A DNA stretch of 17,367 nucleotides from Planctomycetota bacterium (GCA_009926815.1 RFOC01000016.1:1-17367); one strand, 5' to 3'; numbered from the stretch's first letter, positions 7,959 through 14,882 are shown. Notes: generated by a model not told the origin, from the letters alone. Numbers and translations are program-made.

Positions 7959-8843
7959 ATGACCCTTCGATCGCTTCTGGTGGTTGCGCTGCTCGCCCTG
8001 CCGCTGGCGAGTCCGGTCCGGGCCGATGAACCGCTCTCGCGTCGTGCCCAGCAGGCGGCCGGCGTGATCGCCGAGAAGCCCGCATGGCCGGAGGATCTCT
8101 TCCACCCGTCCTTCTCCGCGCAGGTGAGTGACGAGCGGCTTGCGATGATCGGCCGGCAGTTCTTCGAGAAGTGCGGCGGCGTGAAGGCCGTGCAGCCGAC
8201 GTCGTCCAAGGGACCTCATGCAGGCACCTTCGACCTGATCACCGGGAAGGATCTGGTGGTGCCCATGACGCTGGCCGTGGACGACAAGCCGCCCTTCGAG
8301 GTGACCACGCTCCTGTTCGGCGCTCCCGTGCCCATGATGCGGGACCTGACCGATGCCGTGAAGGCGCTCCGGGCCCTGCCCGGACGCGTCTCCTTCGGTG
8401 CATGGAAGCTTGGCGATGGCGATCCGGTGCCGCTGGCCACGCTGGAACCCGAGGCGCCGCTGGCCATCGGCAGCGCGTTCAAGCTGTACGTGCTGGGCGC
8501 CCTGGTGCGCGAGGTCGGGGAGGGCCGTCGACGCGTCTCGGAGGTGGTCACCCTGGGCCCGGCCACCCGCTCCCTGCCCTCGGGGATCCTGCAGGACTGG
8601 CCCGATGGCTCGCCGGTCACGCTCGACACCGCGGCCAACCTGATGATCTCGGCGAGCGACAACACCGCCACCGACCTGCTCATGGCCACGCTGACGCGCG
8701 AGCGGGTGGAGGCCATGCTGTCCACGATGGGCATGAGGGACCCTGCCCGCACCCAGCCCTTCCTCTCGACCGGCGAGATGTTCCGGCTGAAGTTCGTGGA
8801 GGGTGGACACGTCCGGCGGGCGGGCTCGTCGAGCTTCGCGTAG
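7959..8843 (+). pseudogene. Class A beta-lactamase-fold serine hydrolase, N-terminal part of broken gene
   Basis: First part of an exported penicillin-binding/beta-lactamase-superfamily protein. A signal peptide (LLVVALLALPLASPVRAD) is followed by a roughly 110-residue N-terminal domain with a cystatin-like look, as in Cpe/LpqF or clavulanate ORF12-type proteins. The serine hydrolase domain then shows SxxK as S172-A-F-K175 and SDN at residues 233-235. The frame runs into a TAG at 8841-8843, directly after a rearranged segment, and the rest of the domain continues in another frame to 9286. Up to about residue 283 the protein is normal. This could be a real pseudogene or an assembly error; see the inverted repeat entry. 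Beta-lactam hydrolysis is doubtful for this subfamily even when intact. Confidence 0.8.
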
Positions 8844-8861
8844 GCCTCGCCCGCCGGACGT
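8809..8861 (+). repeat. 14-bp perfect inverted repeat enclosing an inverted coding segment
   Basis: ACGTCCGGCGGGCG (8809-8822) and CGCCCGCCGGACGT (8848-8861) are exact reverse complements around a 25-nt spacer. Read on the minus strand, 8810-8850 encodes EAYAKLDEPARRT. The plus strand from the right arm onward encodes ARRTFLKERLPTGEL in the frame used to the end of the gene. Joining the two gives one continuous, family-like helix segment. The spacer plus left arm is therefore a reverse-complement copy of the expected coding sequence, with the right arm as the duplicated edge. Confidence 0.85.
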
Positions 8862-9286
8862 TCCTGAAGGAGAGACTGCCCACGGGCGAACTCTCGCCGG
8901 ACTCGATCAACCCGCTGGCCTTCGCCCAGCCTCGGCAGGTGGACAGCGTGGAGTGGTTCGCCAGCGCGACCGACCTGTGCCGGGCCATGGACTGGCTTCG
9001 ACGCAACACCGATCAGGGCGAGGCCGCCGGGCTGCGCGGAGCCCTGTCGATCCAACGGGGGCTGGCCATCTCGGAGGAGCGGTTCCCGTGGGTGGGCTTC
9101 AAGGGAGGCTCGGAGCCCGGGGTCATCAACCTCACCCATCTGCTTCGCTCCGCCGAAGGCGAGTGGTTCGCCGTGGTGGCCACCTGGAACGATGCGGAGC
9201 GCACGCTGGACGATGCCGCGTTCGCGTCGCTCGTGCAGCGAGCCATGTTCGTGCTGGGCGAGACGGCGGCCTCACCCAGGGAGTGA
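8848..9286 (+). pseudogene. Class A beta-lactamase-fold serine hydrolase, C-terminal part of broken gene
   Basis: Continuation of the preceding gene in a shifted frame, beginning in the right arm of the inverted repeat (ARRTFLKERLPTGEL) and ending at the TGA at 9284-9286. It contains the third active-site motif as K-G-G at 9101-9109 (WVGFKGGSEPG), in place of the usual KTG, and the C-terminal strand and helix typical of class A enzymes (WFAVVATWNDAE). No start codon with a plausible ribosome binding site lies near its beginning, so it is unlikely to be translated independently. With the inverted segment restored the whole protein would be roughly 440 residues, normal for a two-domain member of this family. 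Confidence 0.75.
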
Positions 9287-9370
9287 ATCAGGCCACTTCG
9301 ACGATCTCGTGAGCGCCCCGGGAGAGCGAGGAAACCGCCCGGGCGGGCCCACGCGATCACGTGGAGGGTC

Positions 9371-9376
9371 TACGTT
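9371..9376 (+). promoter_or_regulatory. Putative -10 element TACGTT of the BON/DUF892/hydrolase/PRT cassette
   Basis: TACGTT (TANNNT type) lies 6 nt before an in-frame GTG at 9383, and 54 nt before the ATG at 9431 that has a ribosome binding site. Nothing else recognisable lies in the 144-nt gap 9287-9430. No good -35 is visible. The transcription start would be near 9383, giving either a leaderless GTG start or a 48-nt leader. Confidence 0.4.
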
Positions 9377-9430
9377 CGCTTCGTGCCCCGCGCCATGCGG
9401 AACCACGAACCCCAACCACGGAGCGAACCC

Positions 9431-10108
9431 ATGACGATCACCGCCACCAAGTCCGACGCCACCCTGAAGACCGACGTGCTGGCCGAGCTGGCCTGCGACA
9501 CCACCGTGGACGAGACCGAGGTGGGCGTCCAGGTCAAGAGCGGCATCGTCACCCTGACGGGCACGCTGACCTCCTACCCGAAGAAGCTGGCGGCCATCGA
9601 CGCGGCCCACCGCGTGTATGGCGTGCTCGACGTGGTGGATGACATGAAGGTGAGGATCCCGGCCATCTGGGAGCGCACCGACGAACGGCTGGCATCCGAT
9701 GTGCGCCACGCCCTGCAGGTGGATGTGCTGGTGCCCGACCAGCGGATCACCTCCACCGTGTCCGGCGGCCACGTGACCCTGCAGGGCACCGTGGACCTCT
9801 GGAGCGATCGCCTGAACGCGGAGCGCGCGGTGCAGCGGCTCACCGGCGTGCGGGGCGTGACGAACCAGATCAGCGTGGCCTCCACCGGCGTTCGGGCCGA
9901 CGAGGTGAAGCGGCGCATCGAGGACGCGCTCCGCCGGCAATCCGAGCGCGAGGCCCGGCAGCTGGGCGTGACCGTCTCGGACGGGACCGTGACCCTGACC
10001 GGCGCCGTGCGCTCATGGGCGGAGAAGAGCGCCGCCCAGCGCACCGCCCAGTTCATGGCCGGCGTGCGTCGGGTGGATGACCGCATGACGGTCGATCCCT
10101 ACCTCTGA
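9431..10108 (+). CDS. Triple BON-domain protein
   Basis: Contains three successive BON domains, at about residues 10-72, 77-148 and 152-222. Each carries the alpha-beta pattern with the core strand form VxxGxVTLxG (SGIVTLTG, GGHVTLQG, DGTVTLTG). BON domains are thought to bind phospholipid or other ligands and occur in osmotic-stress proteins such as OsmY. No signal peptide is visible, so this copy is probably cytoplasmic. The ATG at 9431 is preferred because GGAG (9420-9423) sits 7 nt upstream; a GTG at 9383 in the same frame would add 16 residues. It is the first gene of a four-gene same-strand cassette, 30 nt before the DUF892 gene. A stress role is inferred from family and neighbours. Confidence 0.9.
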   Translation: MTITATKSDATLKTDVLAELACDTTVDETEVGVQVKSGIVTLTGTLTSYPKKLAAIDAAHRVYGVLDVVDDMKVRIPAIWERTDERLASDVRHALQVDVLVPDQRITSTVSGGHVTLQGTVDLWSDRLNAERAVQRLTGVRGVTNQISVASTGVRADEVKRRIEDALRRQSEREARQLGVTVSDGTVTLTGAVRSWAEKSAAQRTAQFMAGVRRVDDRMTVDPYL

Positions 10109-10138
10109 CCGGTCCGCACCCCCGCCCAGGAGACGACC

Positions 10139-10645
10139 ATGGCCCTCCACACGCTGCACGATCTTCTGCTCCGCGAACTGTCGCTGCTCTCCAGTGCCGA
10201 GAAGCAGAGCCTCCCCGTCCTCGAGCGGCTCCAGAAGTGCGCCGAGAATCCCCGTCTCAATCGCCTGCTCCGCGCCCATGCGGAGGAGACGCGGGAGCAG
10301 ATCGCACGCCTCGACCGTGCCTTCGTGGAACTGGAAGCCAGGCCCCGCAACGGGGCCACCGGTTGCATGCGGGGCCTTCGGCAGGATTGCGTGGAGATCG
10401 CGTCCATGCCCGAGGTGGATGGTCACGTGCGGGATGCCGCCCTGGTGGCCGCCATCCAGCATCTGGAACACGACGAGATCGCGGCCTATGGCTGCGCAAG
10501 GACCTGGGCCAAGGTGCTGGGGCTTCGCCACGTGGCGTCGCTGCTCCAGAAGTCGCTCGACGAGGAGCACGGCATGGACGGCAAGTTGAGCAAGCTGGCC
10601 GAGTCGCTCAACAAGGCCGCGGTCGAACCCGAACTGGCCGCCTGA
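10139..10645 (+). CDS. DUF892 (YciE/YciF-like) ferritin-like protein
   Basis: Four-helix ferritin-like protein of 168 residues, the usual size for DUF892. Candidate di-metal ligands sit on the expected helices: E21 in SAEKQ, H47/E50 in HAEETREQ, E110/H111 in HLEHDEIAAYG and E142-H144 in LDEEHGMD. Members are stress-induced in enterobacteria (YciE, YciF), with a precise biochemical function that is not settled. The start is well supported by AGGAGA at 10128-10133, 5 nt before the ATG. The hydrolase gene begins 6 nt after its stop, so the two are almost certainly cotranscribed. Confidence 0.93.
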   Translation: MALHTLHDLLLRELSLLSSAEKQSLPVLERLQKCAENPRLNRLLRAHAEETREQIARLDRAFVELEARPRNGATGCMRGLRQDCVEIASMPEVDGHVRDAALVAAIQHLEHDEIAAYGCARTWAKVLGLRHVASLLQKSLDEEHGMDGKLSKLAESLNKAAVEPELAA

Positions 10646-10651
10646 AGTGCC

Positions 10652-11311
10652 ATGACCACCCTCGTCACCACCTCGGAGGAGGTGCTGGTCCGGACCGGCA
10701 CCGCCGACCTGCACGGACGCCTGAGCGTTCCGGATGGTGCCGGAGCGCTGGTGGTGTTCGCCCACGGCAGCGGAAGCGGCCGAGCCAGCCCCCGCAATCT
10801 GGCCGTGGCCGAGTCGCTGCACGGCGCGGGTCTGGCCACCCTGCTTCTGGACCTGCTCACGCCCCGGGAGGCGGACGACCGCGGCAACGTCTTCGACATC
10901 ACGCTGCTGGCCGACCGACTGCTCGGTGCCAGCCGATGGTGTCGCCTGCACACCCCGACCCGGCGCTTGCCGATCGGCCTGTTCGGAGCCAGCACCGGCG
11001 CAGCCGCGGCCCTGGTCGCGGCGGCACGCGAGGCCCGCATTCACGCGGTCGTCTCGCGAGGTGGGCGACCGGACCTCGCGCGATTCTGGCTCGACCGGGT
11101 CGGGGCCCCGACCCTGCTGATCGTGGGCAGCCACGATTTCGAGGTGCTGGAGTTCAACCGCGAGGCCCACGCCCAGCTGCGATGCGTGAAGCGGCTCACG
11201 CTGATCGAGGGTGCGACGCACCTCTTCGAGGAGCCCGGAGCCATGGAGCAGGTCTGCACCCATGCCCGGGACTGGTTCGCCACCCACCTGCTCCGGGCGG
11301 GCCTGCGATGA
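10652..11311 (+). CDS. Alpha/beta hydrolase, dienelactone-hydrolase type
   Basis: Cytoplasmic alpha/beta-fold hydrolase of 219 residues. The oxyanion-side segment VVFAHGSGSGRASPRN precedes the nucleophile elbow GASTG with S114; the acid is probably D162 (VGSHDFEVLE) and the base H190 (EGATHLFEEPG). This subfamily is often annotated as dienelactone hydrolase-like and is found next to, or fused with, phosphoribosyltransferases, as here. Natural substrate is unknown. The gene lacks a strong Shine-Dalgarno and probably depends on coupling to the DUF892 gene. Its TGA (11309-11311) overlaps an ATG at 11308. The phosphoribosyltransferase body downstream lies in the same reading frame as this gene, separated only by that TGA. 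Confidence 0.92.
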   Translation: MTTLVTTSEEVLVRTGTADLHGRLSVPDGAGALVVFAHGSGSGRASPRNLAVAESLHGAGLATLLLDLLTPREADDRGNVFDITLLADRLLGASRWCRLHTPTRRLPIGLFGASTGAAAALVAAAREARIHAVVSRGGRPDLARFWLDRVGAPTLLIVGSHDFEVLEFNREAHAQLRCVKRLTLIEGATHLFEEPGAMEQVCTHARDWFATHLLRAGLR

Positions 11312-11331
11312 TCCAGATGTGCTTCGAGGAC
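11308..11331 (+). other. Probable true N-terminus of the phosphoribosyltransferase, out of frame with its body
   Basis: The ATG at 11308 overlaps the hydrolase stop (ATGA) and encodes MIQMCFED, close to the F-x-D-R start usual for this phosphoribosyltransferase group. After GAC at 11329-11331 the frame becomes unrelated sequence, while QLAERLKGLPHHRPLVLAIPRGG, the expected continuation, lies one base further on. A loss of 2 mod 3 nucleotides at this junction would explain both the frame change and the missing R-x-x-A-G-R part of the motif. Confidence 0.55.
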
Positions 11332-11377
11332 CCAGCTGGCCGAACGGCTCAAGGGCCTGCCCCACCACAGGCCGCTG

Positions 11378-11998
11378 GTGCTGGCCATTCCGCGGGGGGG
11401 CATCGAGGTGGCGGTGCCCATCGCCCAGGCTCTCCACGCCGATCTGGACGTGGTGCTGGCCCGCAAGCTGCGTTCACCCACCCAGCGTGAACTGGCTCTG
11501 GGTGCCGTGTCCGAGACGGGCGAGGTGCACCTGAACAACAACGGCCGGCACATCACCGAGGCCGGTCGCGCATGGATCGAGAAGGAGAAGGCCCACCAGC
11601 GCAAGGAGATCGATCGCCTCCGCCAGATGGTGCGCTCCGTGCGCCCGCTGGCGGGGCTGGCCGATCGCACCGTGATCGTGGTGGATGATGGCGTGGCCAC
11701 GGGCGCCACCCTTCTGGCGGCGCTGCGCACTGCCCGGTCCTCGCACCCCCGGGAACTGGTCGCCGCCGTTCCCGTGGGCCCGAAGGACCGGCTCACCGAG
11801 ATTCGATCGCTGGCCGACCGCGTGGTCTGCCTTCAGGAACCCGACGTGTTCTGGGCGGTGGGACAGTTCTATCGACGCTTCGAGCAGGTGAGCGATGAGC
11901 GGGTGCTGCAGCTTCTCCGCGAGAACGCCCGAGCGGGGCAGCCGGACTCGCGGCCGGTGGCACGGGCCCGCGCCGCGGGATCGAGTCCAGCCGACTGA
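11378..11998 (+). CDS. Phosphoribosyltransferase family protein with disrupted N-terminus
   Basis: Type I PRT-fold protein. The PRPP-binding loop is clear in TVIVVDDGVATGATLLAAL, with the VVDDGxATGAT consensus; the early IPRGGIEVAVPIA and VLARKLRSP strands and the C-terminal PDVFWAVGQFYRRFEQVSDE complete the fold. The open frame can first initiate at GTG 11378 (206 residues), which has no ribosome binding site and cuts off the N-terminal helix seen in-frame upstream (QLAERLKGL, from 11333). The intended start is probably ATG 11308 in another frame, so the gene appears frameshifted near 11331. It closes the BON-DUF892-hydrolase cassette and is convergent with the CotH gene, with only 3 nt between stops. 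The phosphoribosyl acceptor is unknown. Confidence 0.8.
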   Translation: MLAIPRGGIEVAVPIAQALHADLDVVLARKLRSPTQRELALGAVSETGEVHLNNNGRHITEAGRAWIEKEKAHQRKEIDRLRQMVRSVRPLAGLADRTVIVVDDGVATGATLLAALRTARSSHPRELVAAVPVGPKDRLTEIRSLADRVVCLQEPDVFWAVGQFYRRFEQVSDERVLQLLRENARAGQPDSRPVARARAAGSSPAD

Positions 11999-12001
11999 AC
12001 G

Positions 12002-13594
12002 TCAGGGACACGCCCCGAACAGCACGAGCAGCGAGCCGATGTCCGCCGCATCCACCTCGCCACTGCCATCCAGGTCGGCCGCGCAGCCGGTGCAGGAGCC
12101 GAAGAAGGTGAGCAGCGATCCGATGTCGCCCGCATCCACCTCGCCGCTGTCGTCCAGATCGCCCGGGCAGAGGGCCTCGAAGACCGCCCGAAGCGTCCGA
12201 TCGCCGCCGAGTTCGAGTTGGGCGACGGGATCGTTCGGATCCACCGAACCGCTGCTCGCCGAGACGGTGATGTTCCAGTCCTGGCCACTGTTGTTGTCCC
12301 AGGCGCCTCCGCTGGAACCCTCGGGATTTGCCGTGAAGACCATGCGAAGCGTGCCCGTGCCCGCCGGCACCTGGTACGTGTGCTGCCACCGACCCATGAC
12401 CAGTTGCATGGCTGGACGCGGCACGACGCGGCGAGACCAGCTGTCCGGCGCCAAGTGCAGGTAGACCTGACTCGCCCCCTGCAGCGGCCGCCCCGCGGGG
12501 TTGTACGTGATGGTCACCGGCTGTCCAGCCACCGGTGGACTGGGGCTGGTGGTCACGGCCCCGTAGGTGGGCCCCGTTGCCCCGCTGTCCTCCCAGCGCA
12601 CGAAGCGGTACCCAGGTCGAGGCAGCGCAGTCACGCCAACCGGCACGCCCCGGAAGTAGGTGCCCGTCCATGGATAGGGGTCGTTTGAAATCCCCGGGGC
12701 CAGCGGCTCCACCTCGATCGAGTTCACCCGAACCGATCCGGCGTCCGGGTCGCTCACGTCCACGGTCAAGGTGGCGGTGCCCGCCAGTCCGAATCTCGCG
12801 GCGACATGGCCGCGCACCGCGGCGGGCCGCTGCCGCACGTAGTTGCGGACGCGGGCCACCTCCGCATTCCAGTCGGTCGGCTGCCGCCAGCGGCGCACAT
12901 GCTCGGCCATGCCCGGTCCATAGGCGGCCACGAACGCGTCGAGCACGGATTCCGCGTGGCTCGCGGACAGCGTGGTGTTCAGCAGGTCGGCGAACCGGTT
13001 GATGAAGCGGCCGCGGAAATCCGCGTTCTCCAGGCTTCGCCGCAGCAGCCGCGTGCCCACCTCGTTGTTGCTCCACCACGAGCCGTTGGAGGCGGTGGCG
13101 TGGGCCAGCGTGTCATGCGACGGTCCCTCCGCGACACCGATCACGTAACTGAAGTTCAGGCCCAGTCCAAAATCGGTGTCGTAGAGCAGCCATCGCCAGC
13201 GACCATCCAGGCGAGGGTCGGCCCCCGGCGAGCGATCCGGAACCACGGCACGCCAGAGTCGGGCGTTGTTGCCGGGCCAGTCCGTGTTGCCACACCAGAT
13301 CTGGTGGATGTTGTAGTCGATGAAATCGTCGACATCGATCCGGGCATCGAGCGCCGCAAGCCCCCCGCTGCCCGAGTACTCGCCGTTGCCGCAGCGGCTC
13401 AGCACATCCTGGAAGTCGGCCAGCAGAGTCTCATTGCCACGGTCGTAGGCGGGCCAGCTGCCATTGCAGCTGCAGATCTCCAGCTGGGTGAATTCCGTGT
13501 CCGCGAGCCCGTAATGGTGCAGGTAGTAACCCTCATCGAAACGGTCCCGGGCGTTGTGCATGCCCCAGTACTCCCCGTCGACGAACACGACCAC
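12002..13594 (-). CDS. CotH-kinase surface protein, C-terminal part (CotH / CBM25-like / dockerin-like repeats)
   Basis: Second part of a split gene. It opens with VVVFVDGEYWGMHNARDRFDE, the central CotH-kinase block, and includes WRWLLYDTDFGLG, the conserved DTDFG stretch. CotH-fold proteins are atypical kinases that phosphorylate spore-coat proteins in Bacillus; secreted planctomycete forms are uncharacterised. After the kinase come a short repeat-like beta segment (PGYRFVRWEDS), a CBM25-like starch-binding module (QVYLHLAPDSW through AWDNNSGQDWNITV) and two dockerin-like repeats at the C-terminus. The first possible start is GTG at 13594, without a ribosome binding site, so independent translation is doubtful. 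The true 5' part lies upstream in another frame, with the shift near 13616. Confidence 0.85.
   Translation of the reverse strand: MVVFVDGEYWGMHNARDRFDEGYYLHHYGLADTEFTQLEICSCNGSWPAYDRGNETLLADFQDVLSRCGNGEYSGSGGLAALDARIDVDDFIDYNIHQIWCGNTDWPGNNARLWRAVVPDRSPGADPRLDGRWRWLLYDTDFGLGLNFSYVIGVAEGPSHDTLAHATASNGSWWSNNEVGTRLLRRSLENADFRGRFINRFADLLNTTLSASHAESVLDAFVAAYGPGMAEHVRRWRQPTDWNAEVARVRNYVRQRPAAVRGHVAARFGLAGTATLTVDVSDPDAGSVRVNSIEVEPLAPGISNDPYPWTGTYFRGVPVGVTALPRPGYRFVRWEDSGATGPTYGAVTTSPSPPVAGQPVTITYNPAGRPLQGASQVYLHLAPDSWSRRVVPRPAMQLVMGRWQHTYQVPAGTGTLRMVFTANPEGSSGGAWDNNSGQDWNITVSASSGSVDPNDPVAQLELGGDRTLRAVFEALCPGDLDDSGEVDAGDIGSLLTFFGSCTGCAADLDGSGEVDAADIGSLLVLFGACP
12005..12169 (-). repeat. Two tandem dockerin-like calcium-loop repeats
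   Basis: Two adjacent 27-28 residue units at the protein C-terminus: one at 12169-12086 beginning CPGDLDDSGEVDAGDIGSLL and one at 12085-12005 beginning CAADLDGSGEVDAADIGSLL. Each has the D-x-D-x-S-G-x-V-D EF-hand-like loop followed by a hydrophobic helix, as in type I dockerins. Paired cysteine-flanked units of this kind end many secreted proteins of Phycisphaerae; no cohesin partner is visible in this window. Confidence 0.85.
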
Positions 13595-14882
13595 CGGCCG
13601 AACCGACTGTCGATCGCACGCTCACGAGCGCATCACGGAAGATGGTCTGCCCCCAGTCGTTGCCGCTGTTTCGCAGCAGGAAGGTATCGAACGCCGCCAC
13701 GTCCTTGTCGGGGAAGATGCGGTGGCTGAAGGGAAGGTTGCCGCCCGGATTCCGCGCGTAGATGCGGAGGGACTTGCGCGGCCGGTTCACCGTGGTGCCG
13801 CCATGGATGCGGATGCCCACTTCGCCCTGGAACGCGAGCGAGCCATCGGTCTCGTAGAACTCGATGTGCCCGGGTCGCTCCCAGGCCGAACCCTCCTGGG
13901 CGAAGTTGTTGTACCAGCCGGGCACGTAGATGCCCGTCGCGTTGCTGAACAGATGGTCCGGTGTCGTCGAGATGGAGACGACCGGCAGCGTGTAGCGACC
14001 CGCACCCAGCGGATCCACCAGGTAGCTCCGTGTGGCGATGCGGCCTGGGAGCACGTTCGTCTTGAAGTAACGCGCCCGCAGCACATTGATCTTGTAGACC
14101 TCCCCCTGCGGCGGCTGCCAGCCTTCATGGAACGGGGGCCCCACGGGCTGCTGGTTGGTCGGGATCATCGAGATGCCGTTGGACTGGCCGGCACGGCTGC
14201 CCAGCGTGATCGGACCCACGTAGAGCGGGGAGGTCTCGGAGGGATCCGAGCCGTCGAGCGTGTAGCGAAGCGTGGCACCGGTGGGCGGCGCCGAGATGGA
14301 CACGGAAACCGGTCCCGAGTGCATGCCGCCGGCCACCGAGAACACGGGCACCGGCAGCGTCTCGGTGGGGAATCCGGTGGTCGTGTTCGCCGTCCGCGGC
14401 GTGGGCTGCTGAAAGAAGTACAGCGGTCCCGTGCCATCCGGTTGCCGCCCCATGGACACGTTGGGCTCGATCGCCTTGGGTGGAAACTGATCGACCAGCA
14501 CGCCCGTGGGATCGGTCAGGGACAGGGTCTCGCCGGCAGCGCTGATGGCCCAGCTGGTGTGAAGATTGGCGCCACTGGTCCGGTTCTTGTTCGATGCCCA
14601 CACCAGCAGGTACTGCCCGGGCTGGATGGTGACATTGCCAAAGCGCCACTTGAACGGCGAGCCGCTGTCGCTCAGGCCCCAATCCTGCAGGCTGACCGGC
14701 TGGGAGCCCGTGTTGAGCAATTCGAGCCAGTCGGAGGAGTCGCCATCCTCGTCACGGAAGGAACCGCTGTTGGAGGCGACGATCTCGTTGATGCGCACCT
14801 GGGCCCAGGCCCCTTCCACGGACTGAAGGGCCACCACGAGCACGAGCGAGCGGGCGAACCAACCCATCAGCATGAGCCTCAT
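13533..14882 (-). CDS. CotH-kinase surface protein, N-terminal part (signal / lamin-tail / CHB_HEX_C / CotH start)
   Basis: First part of the split gene; meaningful sequence runs to about 13616. A signal peptide (ARSLVLVVALQSVEGAWAQ) is followed by a lamin-tail domain at about residues 28-150 (RINEIVASNSGS, DWLELLNTG, GQYLLVWASNK). Next comes a chitobiase C-terminal-like beta domain (ATLRYTLDGSDPS) and the beginning of the CotH kinase fold (PVVSISTTPDHLF, FQGEVGIRIHGG, FLLRNSGNDWGQTIFRDAL). After VSV the frame diverges into low-value sequence, while DRQSVRPVVVFVDGEYWG continues in another frame. The start ATG 14882 sits 6 nt after a TAGAGT -10 element and appears leaderless; ATGs at 14873 and 14867 are alternatives. 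An intact protein would be about 960 residues and exported. Confidence 0.85.
   Translation of the reverse strand: MRLMLMGWFARSLVLVVALQSVEGAWAQVRINEIVASNSGSFRDEDGDSSDWLELLNTGSQPVSLQDWGLSDSGSPFKWRFGNVTIQPGQYLLVWASNKNRTSGANLHTSWAISAAGETLSLTDPTGVLVDQFPPKAIEPNVSMGRQPDGTGPLYFFQQPTPRTANTTTGFPTETLPVPVFSVAGGMHSGPVSVSISAPPTGATLRYTLDGSDPSETSPLYVGPITLGSRAGQSNGISMIPTNQQPVGPPFHEGWQPPQGEVYKINVLRARYFKTNVLPGRIATRSYLVDPLGAGRYTLPVVSISTTPDHLFSNATGIYVPGWYNNFAQEGSAWERPGHIEFYETDGSLAFQGEVGIRIHGGTTVNRPRKSLRIYARNPGGNLPFSHRIFPDKDVAAFDTFLLRNSGNDWGQTIFRDALVSVRSTVGSAGGRVRRRGVLGHAQRPGPFR

Noticed and set aside
8809..8861. Phase-variable invertible switch
   Set aside because: Flipping the 25-nt spacer between the repeats removes the TAG but leaves the reading frame unrepaired on the left side. 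The element is also much smaller than known site-specific inversions and no recombinase is nearby. A template-switch event or assembly error fits better.
11967..11979. CCCGCG-C-CGCGGG hairpin as a terminator between the convergent PRT and CotH genes
   Set aside because: It lies inside the PRT coding sequence, has a one-base loop and no T-tract; in this GC-rich DNA such short palindromes are expected by chance.
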